NCBI GenBank assembly: GCA_017792365.1
Contig: CP051229.1
Location: forward strand, 1,550,001-1,614,000
Length of the DNA: 64,000 nucleotides
Source: Hyphomonas sp.
GTDB taxonomy: Bacteria; Pseudomonadota; Alphaproteobacteria; Caulobacterales; Hyphomonadaceae
Reading direction: 5' to 3'
Within the stretch, counting starts at the first letter, position 1, and every line of letters starts with the position of its first letter. The notes beneath the pieces were generated by a model. It searched no databases. It was given only the letters and a program-made list of their open reading frames with translations, and was not told where the DNA came from. Positions 45,325-53,124 of this stretch are shown here, one piece after another. The position numbers and the translations under genes were made by a program.

Positions 45325-46248
45325 CTACCGCAAATAGTTCAACAGCGTCAGGTTCCGGATCGTATTGAACACGTTGGCCGACGCCTCATAGGCGAACTGG
45401 GCCTGGTTCAAGCGGACGGCCACTTCGGCAAGGTCAACGTTGACGATCTCGCCAATCGCCCCGTTGAGCGACTCCATCCGCGCCTGCTGCCTGTCAGTCG
45501 CCGCATCGACGTCATGGAGCATCCTGCCATTCTCCGACTGGGCGTCGAGAATCTTGTCGAACGCGGCGTCGAGGTTGGCCAGTTCGGCTTCCAGAGCAGC
45601 TTTCTGGGGCAGGGTCAGCTCGCCGCCAAACGGGCCAAGCGCGCCTTCGTCCACCTCGGCCAGACGTTTGATCGCCGCCAGCGCGTCGGTGATGATGTCA
45701 TCCGCAACAAGGCCCGCTCGAACCGTGCGGTTCTCCTCGATGCGCAGCACCTGCGATTCCGCATTCTGCTCGATCGCGGTGTTGAGCGGATTGGCGGCCA
45801 GATCGGAAACGCTGTTGACCGTCACCGGCGGCCTGTCGTTCAGCACGCCGCCAAAAAGGTAACGACCGCCGATCGTGGTGTTCATCGCATCCTTGAGAAC
45901 GGAAAACGCCTGCTCGATCTGTGACCGCACGCCCTCACCGCGCTCGAGCCCGATGTTCTGGAACAGGTCCTCGCGCAATTGCGAAACGATGTCGGCGGCT
46001 CGACCGATCGCCACATCCTGCAGCTCCATCCGCGTCCTCAGCTCGCGCGACGTCGCAAGAAACCCCTCGGTCCGCGCAACAAGCCGCTCGGCCGACACAA
46101 GCGTCTGAGCCTCACGGCCATAGCCCTTGAGGTCTTCCGCCTTGGTCTGCGCGGAACTCTGGCGCGCGGCCTCAACCAGCGCACGCTGGGACTTCCCAAG
46201 GTCCGCAAGCGCGGACATCGGTATCATCGCTGAGGAAACTCTATCCAT
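45325..46248 (-). CDS. flgL: Flagellar hook-associated protein FlgL-like (flagellin family)
   Basis: 307 aa. Flagellin-type coiled-coil ends: N-terminal SSAMIPMSALADLGKSQRALVEAARQSSAQTKAEDLKGYG and C-terminal VNVDLAEVAVRLNQAQFAYEASANVFNTIRNLTLLNYLR, with the LFGG sequence (GGRYLFGG) typical of FlgL. As hook-filament junction protein it is exported by the flagellar type III machine. It follows flgK by 13 bp on the minus strand, the usual order. Confidence 0.9.
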   Translation of the reverse strand: MDRVSSAMIPMSALADLGKSQRALVEAARQSSAQTKAEDLKGYGREAQTLVSAERLVARTEGFLATSRELRTRMELQDVAIGRAADIVSQLREDLFQNIGLERGEGVRSQIEQAFSVLKDAMNTTIGGRYLFGGVLNDRPPVTVNSVSDLAANPLNTAIEQNAESQVLRIEENRTVRAGLVADDIITDALAAIKRLAEVDEGALGPFGGELTLPQKAALEAELANLDAAFDKILDAQSENGRMLHDVDAATDRQQARMESLNGAIGEIVNVDLAEVAVRLNQAQFAYEASANVFNTIRNLTLLNYLR

Positions 46249-46261
46249 AGCGTGGTCCTCC

Positions 46262-48376
46262 TCAGACCATGTTCAGCACGATATCGTAAAGATCCCGCGC
46301 GGCGCTGATCATGCGCGAGGCCGCCGCATAGGCCTGCTGGTAGGTCGTCATCTTGACGAGTTCCTCATCCAGATTGACCCCTTCTTCGCCAAGGCGGCGC
46401 TGGCGAACTTCCTCGCGAACCGACTCTGCGGCGACAGCAGCGGACTCCAGCGCCTCAGCGCGCAACGCAGCGTGCCCGGAAAGCCGCGCCGCATAGTCGA
46501 TAATGGAAGCCGCCTGCCCGACCACGCCGCCAGCATCCTGGAACTGCACCAGCGCGGTACCCGCTGCCTCAAGCGCCAGCGCGCCGCGGCCATCGCCGGG
46601 CGACAGGACCCGCGTCCCGACAGCCGCGCCGGCCAGATCGGCCTTCGCCGTGGAGATCAGGTTTGGGTTGGCGAGGATCGTGTTCTTGATCTGGAGGTTT
46701 TCAGAACGCTGTGCCGGCGCCACTTCGCCGACGCCGAAGAAATCGGAAAACGAAACGTTCGTCGCGCCCCGCTGCGTCGTATCTTCCAGCACATCGATGC
46801 GGCTGACGCTGCCAGCGACCGGCGCCAGGCGGACACGGCCATTGGCGTCGATCGAAGCAGAACCATAGCCCGAAAGCTGTGTGTTGATCGCGTTGAGAAG
46901 GTCTGTGACCGATCCGCCAGCTGTGACGTTCACCGTGGCCTGGCGGATAACCCCGCCATTGCTGTCACGCACCGCCAGACGCAGCGTGCCCGCGCCAAAC
47001 CCATGCGCGTCGCCGCCCTGCAACCCTGTCGCATAACTCGTCGGCTTGGACTTGGTGATCAGATCATTCAGCCCGAAGGTCTGCGCAAATCCACGTCCGA
47101 GCCGCGATGCCGGACTGGTGGGATCGTCAGCCACTACCACGCCGCGCCCGCCGGCCGCGCTTATCGACAGCGAGCCATTGGCGAACGCCGCAGCGCCATC
47201 GCCGTTTGCAGCGAGCCTTGTATTCAACGCAGTTTGGAAATCGCCGATCGAGTTGGCGAAAGCCGTGACGCCGCCAAGATCGTCCGTGACGGTGCCTGCC
47301 CCGAAGTCGATCCGGTAGTTGCGGGTTATCTGCCCGTCCGCATCGACAATCGCCAGATTGCTGGCGCCGGTGAAGCGCAGCGCGTCGCCCGCCAGCAGGC
47401 CTGTGTTCCGTCCGACAAGCGAGGTTGGCGCAGGAACCGCGGATCCGGCGTTGTGAGCATCGTTGATCGCATCGACCACGCCCGCGGCGAATTCTCCGAA
47501 CGCCAGGCCGAGATTGACGAGCTCCTGATCCCGCGCGCGCATGAGACCCAGAAGTTCGCCGCCGCGCATGTGCGAGGCCATCGGCGTTTCTGTGGTGGAG
47601 TTCGGCTGCATGATGACGATGCCGGGGTATGCCGAACCCGAGTTGGCGGAAGAGTATCCAAACCGCGCCGCCTCGACGTCCACCAGCAGAAGTCCGTCGC
47701 CAGTCCGCACCTCAACACCGCCCAGCGAGCGCCCGGCGGTACGGATGTCGACAATCTCCGCCAGACGGTCGAGCAGCCGCGATTGTTCCGTTTCAGACTC
47801 AGCTGAACTGACGCCCGCTATACGCGCCCGCTGGATCGAGCCGTTGAGCTTGGCGATATTGCTCATCAGGGCGTTCGCTTCTTCCATGAGCGAGTAGCCC
47901 TGCCGGTGCGCCTCCGTACGTAGCTCCGAAATTTCGTTCTGCGTGGTGTCGAGCTGCGACAGCATCGTCTGCAGTTCTGACAGCGCCGAGCTGCGACGCA
48001 GCGAAGAAGACGGATCGACCGAAAGCGCCCCGAACGACTGCATGACCGGGTCGATCGTGGCAAAAACCGACCCGCGCTCCGACGGGTCGCCGAAAAGCCC
48101 CTGGGCACGATCGATATACCGCGAAAGGATCTCGGCGGCGGACACGTCGCCTGCGCCGCGCATCTCGGCCGCGGCGAGGTAGGCGTTCGCGACGCGCTGG
48201 ATGTCGATATCGACGCCGGACACGCCTCCGCCGGACTGCCGCGTGACGAAGTGGACGTCCTTGCGCGAATAGCCCTCGGTGTTGACGTTCGCGACATTGC
48301 TCGACGTCGCCGCCAGCGCCTGCTGGTTGGCCATCAGGGCGGAGAGCCCGGTACCCATGATGCTGTTGATGCTCAA
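46262..48376 (-). CDS. flgK: Flagellar hook-associated protein FlgK
   Basis: 704 aa. The N-terminus INSIMGTGLSALMANQQALAATSSNVANVNTEGYSRKDV is the conserved FlgK/rod-hook motif, and the C-terminus EEGVNLDEELVKMTTYQQAYAAASRMISAARDLYDIVLNMV matches the FlgK heptad region. The start is a TTG at 48376 with GGAG eight bases upstream. The protein forms the hook-filament junction with FlgL and is secreted by the flagellar export gate. Its 5' leader contains two adjacent palindromes. Confidence 0.94.
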   Translation of the reverse strand: MSINSIMGTGLSALMANQQALAATSSNVANVNTEGYSRKDVHFVTRQSGGGVSGVDIDIQRVANAYLAAAEMRGAGDVSAAEILSRYIDRAQGLFGDPSERGSVFATIDPVMQSFGALSVDPSSSLRRSSALSELQTMLSQLDTTQNEISELRTEAHRQGYSLMEEANALMSNIAKLNGSIQRARIAGVSSAESETEQSRLLDRLAEIVDIRTAGRSLGGVEVRTGDGLLLVDVEAARFGYSSANSGSAYPGIVIMQPNSTTETPMASHMRGGELLGLMRARDQELVNLGLAFGEFAAGVVDAINDAHNAGSAVPAPTSLVGRNTGLLAGDALRFTGASNLAIVDADGQITRNYRIDFGAGTVTDDLGGVTAFANSIGDFQTALNTRLAANGDGAAAFANGSLSISAAGGRGVVVADDPTSPASRLGRGFAQTFGLNDLITKSKPTSYATGLQGGDAHGFGAGTLRLAVRDSNGGVIRQATVNVTAGGSVTDLLNAINTQLSGYGSASIDANGRVRLAPVAGSVSRIDVLEDTTQRGATNVSFSDFFGVGEVAPAQRSENLQIKNTILANPNLISTAKADLAGAAVGTRVLSPGDGRGALALEAAGTALVQFQDAGGVVGQAASIIDYAARLSGHAALRAEALESAAVAAESVREEVRQRRLGEEGVNLDEELVKMTTYQQAYAAASRMISAARDLYDIVLNMV

Positions 48377-48398
48377 GGTCGCATCTCCAATCGCAACC

Positions 48399-48429
48399 AG
48401 GCAGAATCTGCCTGCTCGTCATGACGAGC
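48399..48429. repeat. Tandem palindromes in the flgK leader
   Basis: AGGCAGAATCTGCCT (48399-48413, 7-bp arms, 1-nt centre) followed immediately by the perfect 16-bp palindrome GCTCGTCATGACGAGC (48414-48429). They lie 23 to 53 bp upstream of the flgK TTG start and could be an operator pair or RNA hairpins in the leader. Confidence 0.6.
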
Positions 48430-48654
48430 CTAGGCGCCGACGCCTTCCAGTTCGTGGAGGATTCGCGGAAAATCCGCGCAATCGCGCTTCTGCGCCTATA
48501 ATGAGCATCAGCCTCCCGGCCGCACTTGGTCGTTAACCAAGCAAGCAGCGGGCCAGATGCATCGCGTCTCCCCCACCGCCAACGCGTATTGAAAAGACTG
48601 ACGTTTCCCCAGCTTCAGGAACTGCAAGTCCCACCCGTCACGAGCCTTAGGCGC

Positions 48655-48688
48655 GGGCAAGTATTGCCCACCACAGCGCAAACCTTGC
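48655..48688. promoter_or_regulatory. Candidate FlbD (ftr-type) enhancer sites
   Basis: GGGCAA-GTA-TTGCCC (48655-48669) and GCAA-ACC-TTGC (48678-48688). Both share the GCAA-N3-TTGC core, and their centres are 21 bp apart, two helical turns. They lie about 70 to 100 bp before the -24/-12 promoter of fliK, the usual distance for a sigma-54 activator. Assignment to FlbD is inference from flbD 8 kb downstream. Confidence 0.5.
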
Positions 48689-48754
48689 CGGGCCAGAACA
48701 CAGGTCCAGAACGCCAAGCACCTGAATTCGCGAGACAAATTACGGTAAACCCGC

Positions 48755-48770
48755 TGGCCTGCAGGTTGCA
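48755..48770 (+). promoter_or_regulatory. Sigma-54 promoter of fliK-flgD-flgE
   Basis: TGGCCTGCAGGTTGCA matches TGGCAC-N5-TTGCW with the GG and GC pairs exactly 10 bp apart. The expected transcription start is about 12 bp downstream of the GC, roughly 35 bp before the fliK ATG. In Caulobacter, hook genes are sigma-54 and FlbD dependent. Confidence 0.65.
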
Positions 48771-48814
48771 GGCTCCTTCCGATGCGGACAGTTCCGCCCA
48801 CACGGAAGTAGATT

Positions 48815-50302
48815 ATGCCGGCTGGCGATACTCCAATCCGAGGCTTTGAAGTCTTCACGCAGCGCGTGTCGAACGAGAGCTCGCGCCACGATACTGACGA
48901 CGCGGATCGCCGTGAGTTCGCAGCGCTCGTCGATGACGCCCGAAACACAGGCGCGCCGCAACCGACAGATGCGCGCCAGTCCCGGAAGCCGGGCTCGCAA
49001 CCCGCTGACCAACCTTCGCCTTCACCAACCGCCCCGAAGGAACTGGCGTCATCCGACGCTCCGGAAATCCCGCCCACTGAGGCCACCGCGACGCCACAGG
49101 AGACGGGTCAGGCGAATCCTGCCGTCCCCGCCCCAACGGTGGCCACTCCCCAGAACAAGCCCGCCCCTCTCCTCACTCACCTGCTGACCCAGCTTCAGCA
49201 ACACACTCCCGAAGCGCAGCCAGCCGCCCCAGCAAGCCAGCAGGCCATCGCACCGGCCGCTGTTGCGGAACAACCCGTCGTTGCCCCGCTGCTCGCGACC
49301 GAAATCGCGCAGCCAGCTCAGGCGAACACCGCCACAACGACGGCGCCAGTGGATCCCGCAGCGCCTCAACAGCCAGAGACCGCCGCAGCATTGACCGGTA
49401 ATCCGGCGGCAGCGGCGAACGCGCTCGCCGGTGCGCCAAAACAGCTGGCGCCCACCACGCCCGCAACGCCGACAGCCGGCGACACACCCCAAACGGCTCA
49501 ACCCTCACCCACCGTCCCGCCCGCGCCGGAGGCAGGCCCCGGCGCCAACCGCCTGGCGGCAAGCCTCAACGCGCAAGCGCCGGCAATCGAAGCTGGCGGC
49601 GCGGCCAATCCCGGCTCGCAGAACCAGACGCAGTCGCAGGCCGGAACCACTCAGCAACCGGCGGCTCCCGCATCAGCCGCAAATGGCGCAGCGGCGCAGA
49701 AGCCCGCCAGCATCGGCGCGCCAGTCGTCGACGCCGCTTCGCCGGTCTCTCAGAGCGCAACCACCCAAGGCTCGGTTCTCTCAATCTCATCAACAACGCC
49801 GGCGACCGGCGCGACCGCCAGCCAGGCAACCTCCGCACCCTCCACGCCAACGCCCCCGCCAGCTCTCGCCGGCGCGTCACCAGCCGTGGTCCAAGTCTAC
49901 TCGCGGATGGTCGAACGTTTCGACGGCAAGGCCCAGCAATTCCAGATCCGCCTCGACCCGCCTGAGCTTGGCCGGGTCAATGTACGCATTGAGATCGGAG
50001 CCGATCACCGCGTCCACGCCGTCCTCGCTGCTCATGACAGCAACGCGCTTGCAGACCTGATGCGCGGCCAGCGCGCACTGGAACAGTCACTGGCCAATGC
50101 CGGCATCGACCTTTCCGAAGAGGGCATTCGTTTCGAACTGAGCGATCAGAATACCAACCAGTCGTCACGCGGCGATCAGGACGCTGCGCCCGAAAAACGC
50201 ACCCTACCTTGGATGCTGGACGCCGACACATCCGCTGCCGTCGAACAGGCAGTTGCACAGCAATCGCGTTGGTCCCGCTCGCGCATTAACGTCGTGGCCT
50301 AA
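48815..50302 (+). CDS. fliK: Flagellar hook-length control protein FliK
   Basis: 495 aa. The N-terminal half is a very long Ala/Pro/Gln-rich, low-complexity region (about 60-340), the molecular ruler part. The conserved C-terminal switch domain reads QFQIRLDPPELGRVNVRIEIGADHRVHAVLAAHDSNALADLMRGQRALEQSLANAGIDLSEEGI, the Flg_hook family signature. It measures hook length and switches export specificity through FlhB. It starts the rightward fliK-flgD-flgE unit behind a sigma-54 promoter; flgD begins 9 bp after the stop. Confidence 0.92.
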   Translation: MPAGDTPIRGFEVFTQRVSNESSRHDTDDADRREFAALVDDARNTGAPQPTDARQSRKPGSQPADQPSPSPTAPKELASSDAPEIPPTEATATPQETGQANPAVPAPTVATPQNKPAPLLTHLLTQLQQHTPEAQPAAPASQQAIAPAAVAEQPVVAPLLATEIAQPAQANTATTTAPVDPAAPQQPETAAALTGNPAAAANALAGAPKQLAPTTPATPTAGDTPQTAQPSPTVPPAPEAGPGANRLAASLNAQAPAIEAGGAANPGSQNQTQSQAGTTQQPAAPASAANGAAAQKPASIGAPVVDAASPVSQSATTQGSVLSISSTTPATGATASQATSAPSTPTPPPALAGASPAVVQVYSRMVERFDGKAQQFQIRLDPPELGRVNVRIEIGADHRVHAVLAAHDSNALADLMRGQRALEQSLANAGIDLSEEGIRFELSDQNTNQSSRGDQDAAPEKRTLPWMLDADTSAAVEQAVAQQSRWSRSRINVVA

Positions 50303-50311
50303 GGTGACATC

Positions 50312-50977
50312 ATGACGGATCTCGTCTCATTCGTACCGCCGGCGACCAGCACGGGACAAAGCGCAGCGGCGTCCGCATCCACGCTTGCCGACAATTTCGA
50401 CACCTTCCTGACAATCCTCACGGCCCAGATCCAGAACCAAGACCCGCTCGAACCGCTGGACTCCACGCAGTTCACCGAACAGCTGGTGCAGTTCTCCGGC
50501 GTCGAGCAACAGATCCGCACCAACCAGTCCATGGAAGCCCTGATCGCTGCGACCCGCGCCAACGCCGGCGCGTCGCTCTCGGGCTATCTCGGCTCGACTG
50601 CGGAGGTCGACGCATCCGGCGCAGCCTTCAACGGCGAGCCTATCAATTGGCGATTTGCGCTGCCCCGCGACGCACAAAGCTCGCGCATCACTGTGACCAA
50701 TGCGGATGGCGACGTCCTTTATTCGCAGGACGCGCCAAAGACAGCCGGCGCACACGATTTTGTCTGGAACGGCCAGCTCACAGGCGGCGCCACCGCGCCT
50801 CCCGGACCCTACTATCTCAATGTCGTCGCAAGCGATGGGGAGAACGAGCGCATCGAGGTCGACCACTCCGTGATGGCGCACATCACGGGCATCGACCTCA
50901 CGCACGGCGAACCCGCGCTGACGACATCGAACGGCGTCTACGCGTACTCAGACATCCGGCGCTTCGTCAGCAACTAG
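50312..50977 (+). CDS. flgD: Flagellar hook assembly protein FlgD
   Basis: 221 aa. The N-terminal scaffolding motif is DNFDTFLTILTAQIQNQDPLEPLDSTQFTEQLVQFSGVEQQI, diagnostic of FlgD, followed by FlgD Ig-like/Tudor parts (ITVTNADGDVLYSQDAPKTAGAHDFVWNGQ). FlgD caps the growing hook and is needed for FlgE assembly. The ATG follows the fliK stop by 9 bp with AAGGTGACATC in between; flgE follows after 91 bp. Confidence 0.94.
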   Translation: MTDLVSFVPPATSTGQSAAASASTLADNFDTFLTILTAQIQNQDPLEPLDSTQFTEQLVQFSGVEQQIRTNQSMEALIAATRANAGASLSGYLGSTAEVDASGAAFNGEPINWRFALPRDAQSSRITVTNADGDVLYSQDAPKTAGAHDFVWNGQLTGGATAPPGPYYLNVVASDGENERIEVDHSVMAHITGIDLTHGEPALTTSNGVYAYSDIRRFVSN

Positions 50978-51068
50978 ACGACGCCAAGACCAATTTACGG
51001 GCGCAGAAGCGCTACTTCGCCAAGAACGGCCGAACCGAACAAGCGAACAGGCCTAGGGAGTAGCATCC

Positions 51069-52430
51069 ATGAGTATCACATCCGCAATGCTCGCCGGCGC
51101 CGCCGGCATGCGCGCCAACTCGAGCACGCTGTCGGCGATCTCGGACAACATCGCCAATGTGAATACCGTCGGATACAAGCGGATCCGTACCGATTTCACC
51201 GCGGCCCTGTCGTCCCAGAACCAGCTGACGACGCACAGCGCCGGCGGTGTCCTGTCCAATCACTCGCACATGATGTTCGAACAGGGTTCCCCGGTCGCCT
51301 CCTCCGTGTCCACCCACCTTGCGATCCAAGGGCCTGGCTTCTTCGTTGTGCGCTCACGCAGCGACGACGCCGGACCATCGGACCCCTACCTCTACTCCCG
51401 CGCCGGCCAGTTCAAGCCTGACGAGGATGGCTACTTGAGATCGGTATCCGGTCATTACCTGCATGGTTGGCGCGTCCAGGACGACGGAACTGTCACCGCC
51501 AACCCGACTGATCTTGCCGCTCTTGAGCCGATCCAGGTCGCGGGGATCGCAGGCAACGCCGAAGCATCCACGCGCCTGTCGATCTCCGCCAACCTGCAAT
51601 CCTCGCAGGCGATCTCTCCGGCTGCCGGGACCTATAACGTCGACACAAACAACATGGCGTCCGGGGCGGTCACGCCTGACTTCGAACTGCCGCTGCAGGT
51701 TTATGACAGCCAGGGCGGCCTTCACACGCTCACGATTGGTTTCCTGAAAACTGCGGCAAACACCTGGGCGACCGAGGTCTACCTTCCCGATTCTGAAGTG
51801 ATCGCAGGCGGCGGCCTGGCCAACGGCCAGCTCGGCAGGGGCAATTTGGTCTTCACCGCCTTTGGTCAACTCGACACCGGCGCGTCCACCCTGCCAACAG
51901 CAGTGACGATCAACGCCAATGGCACAGCCGGCGCGCCGCAATGGGAAGCCGACCAGGGCGTCGCCACGCAGACGGTCCAGCTTCAGTTCGGCCCCATCAA
52001 CGGCCAGGGCGGACTGACGAGTTTCGATGCGCCTTCGGTGCTCGGCACCTCAACGGTGAATGGGACGCCCTTCGGCGCCCTCGCCTCGGTCGATGTCAAC
52101 GACGAAGGCTTCGTCACCGCGATCTTCACCAACGGACTGACGCGCCAGATGTACCAGATCCCGCTCGCGACCTTCCCCAACTATGATGCGCTTGCGCCCA
52201 CCGATGGCGGCGTCTTCAGGCTCGCCCCCGGCACAGGCCAGTTGGCCATGCGCGCAGCCGGCGCTGCAGGTACAGGTGAAATCACGGCGAGAGCGCTGGA
52301 AGGCTCCACCGTCGACCTCGCGGAGGAGTTTTCCAACCTGATCCTCACGCAGCGGGCCTATTCCGCGTCGTCAAAAATTATCACCACCGCCGACGAAATG
52401 CTCGACGAGCTGATCCGTCTGAAACGCTAG
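51069..52430 (+). CDS. flgE: Flagellar hook protein FlgE
   Basis: 453 aa. The N-terminal rod-hook motif is MLAGAAGMRANSSTLSAISDNIANVNTVGYKRIRTDF, and the C-terminal one is GSTVDLAEEFSNLILTQRAYSASSKIITTADEMLDELIRLKR. A FlgE-specific HLAIQGPGFFVVR occurs near residue 80. It polymerises to form the hook. The ATG follows GGGAGTAGCATCC. A hairpin with a T-run ends the unit (52471-52506). Confidence 0.95.
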   Translation: MSITSAMLAGAAGMRANSSTLSAISDNIANVNTVGYKRIRTDFTAALSSQNQLTTHSAGGVLSNHSHMMFEQGSPVASSVSTHLAIQGPGFFVVRSRSDDAGPSDPYLYSRAGQFKPDEDGYLRSVSGHYLHGWRVQDDGTVTANPTDLAALEPIQVAGIAGNAEASTRLSISANLQSSQAISPAAGTYNVDTNNMASGAVTPDFELPLQVYDSQGGLHTLTIGFLKTAANTWATEVYLPDSEVIAGGGLANGQLGRGNLVFTAFGQLDTGASTLPTAVTINANGTAGAPQWEADQGVATQTVQLQFGPINGQGGLTSFDAPSVLGTSTVNGTPFGALASVDVNDEGFVTAIFTNGLTRQMYQIPLATFPNYDALAPTDGGVFRLAPGTGQLAMRAAGAAGTGEITARALEGSTVDLAEEFSNLILTQRAYSASSKIITTADEMLDELIRLKR

Positions 52431-52470
52431 TCGACGTGAAGGCGCATCGCGCTAGGCGTCTGTTAACCTC

Positions 52471-52506
52471 AAAACCGCCCGTGCCGCTGATGGCGTGGGC
52501 GGTTTT
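52471..52506 (+). terminator. Terminator after flgE
   Basis: AAAACCGCCC (52471-52480) and GGGCGGTTTT (52497-52506) form a perfect 10-bp stem around a 16-nt loop, ending in TTTT. It closes the fliK-flgD-flgE unit 41 bp after the flgE stop. Confidence 0.7.
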
Positions 52507-52673
52507 CGCGTTTCCGGCCGTATTTTCGGCCCGCAGGACAGGCCCCGCTAAGGTCGACAAGGCCGCAAACAATTCGACGAATTTTGCGAGAAAGCGCGCA
52601 GCGCCGCTCAGCGCGACCTTAAATTGCGTCCCGTATGTTCGGTCCCAATCGAGCAAGAGCAAAGGGATCGATT

Positions 52674-52943
52674 ATGCTTACCCAGGAAACGCTCCGACCG
52701 ACCGTCGTCGGTCCGGATGGGCGGAAACTCACGCTGGCCGACCTGCCCAAGCCGGGCATTCAGCGTTGGGTGACGCGCCGCAAGGCCGAAGTCGTCGCCG
52801 CCGTGCGGGGGGAGCTGCTGACGCGTGAAGATGCGTGCCGCCGGTATGATATCTCCGACGAGGAGTTTCAGGGCTGGGAGCGCCTGTTCGATCGCCACGG
52901 CGTGAAGGGACTGCGCACGACGCGCCTCCAGAACTACCGCTAG
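52674..52943 (+). CDS. sciP: CtrA inhibitor SciP (DUF1153)
   Basis: 89 aa. The whole protein is the DUF1153 domain: VVGPDGRKLTLADLPKPGIQRWVTRRKAEVVAAVRGELLTREDACRRYDISDEEFQGWERLFDRHGVKGLRTTRLQNYR, a Trp-containing winged-type helix-turn-helix. In Caulobacter, SciP accumulates in G1 swarmer cells, binds CtrA at promoters, and blocks transcription of CtrA targets including flagellar genes. Its position between the flgE and fliF units is the same as in Caulobacter. The ATG 52674 follows AAAGGGATCGATT; a GTG at 52635 would lengthen it without family support. Confidence 0.93.
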   Translation: MLTQETLRPTVVGPDGRKLTLADLPKPGIQRWVTRRKAEVVAAVRGELLTREDACRRYDISDEEFQGWERLFDRHGVKGLRTTRLQNYR

Positions 52944-53049
52944 CAGCACAGAACACCATCAGGCTGTATTCGAGCGCCGGTCGCCTTATCCCTGGGCGGC
53001 CGGCGCTTCGCGTTTGATACACAGCCTGTTTGCCCCCTCGCCCGGTTCG

Positions 53050-53065
53050 TTAAGTCGTCGTTTAC
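53050..53065 (+). promoter_or_regulatory. CtrA-like box before fliF
   Basis: TTAA-GTCGTCG-TTTAC: matches the CtrA consensus TTAA-N7-TTAAC with one mismatch in the second half. It lies 60 bp upstream of the fliF start. In Caulobacter, the fliF operon is a class II, CtrA-activated unit, which fits. Confidence 0.5.
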
Positions 53066-53074
53066 GCTGCACAG

Positions 53075-53116
53075 GGAAATTCCTGCCTACCTGCAAATCA
53101 GCAGGCAGAAATTTCC
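53075..53116 (+). promoter_or_regulatory. Stem-loop in the fliF leader
   Basis: GGAAATT (53075-53081) pairs with AATTTCC (53110-53116). Inside, two CTGC blocks (53083-53086 and 53091-53094) pair with two GCAG blocks (53101-53108), leaving a 4-nt bulge CTAC and loop AAATCA. It ends 9 nt before the fliF ATG, so it could affect ribosome access. Confidence 0.55.
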
Positions 53117-53124
53117 GGGCGAAG

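Larger units (their letters stand above)
48377..48814. other. Divergent flgK/fliK intergenic region
   Basis: 438 bp between the flgK start (leftward) and the fliK start (rightward). It holds no convincing gene. It contains two palindromes in the flgK leader (48399-48429), a third inverted repeat CGCGGA-AAA-TCCGCG (48464-48478), two GGCAA-N3-TTGCC-like palindromes (48655-48688), and a -24/-12 promoter for fliK (48755-48770). A leftward promoter for flgK was looked for and not found. Confidence 0.7.

Noticed and set aside
46127-47806. 559-codon plus-strand frame opposite flgK
   Set aside because: Antisense shadow of flgK and flgL without ribosome site or family likeness.
48430-48540. Leftward sigma-54 promoter for flgK
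   Set aside because: No GG-N10-GC pair with the right flanks was found on the minus strand; the flgK promoter remains unassigned.
48526-48849. 107-codon frame upstream of fliK
   Set aside because: It spans the promoter and both palindromes and overlaps the fliK start out of frame; low likelihood of being translated.
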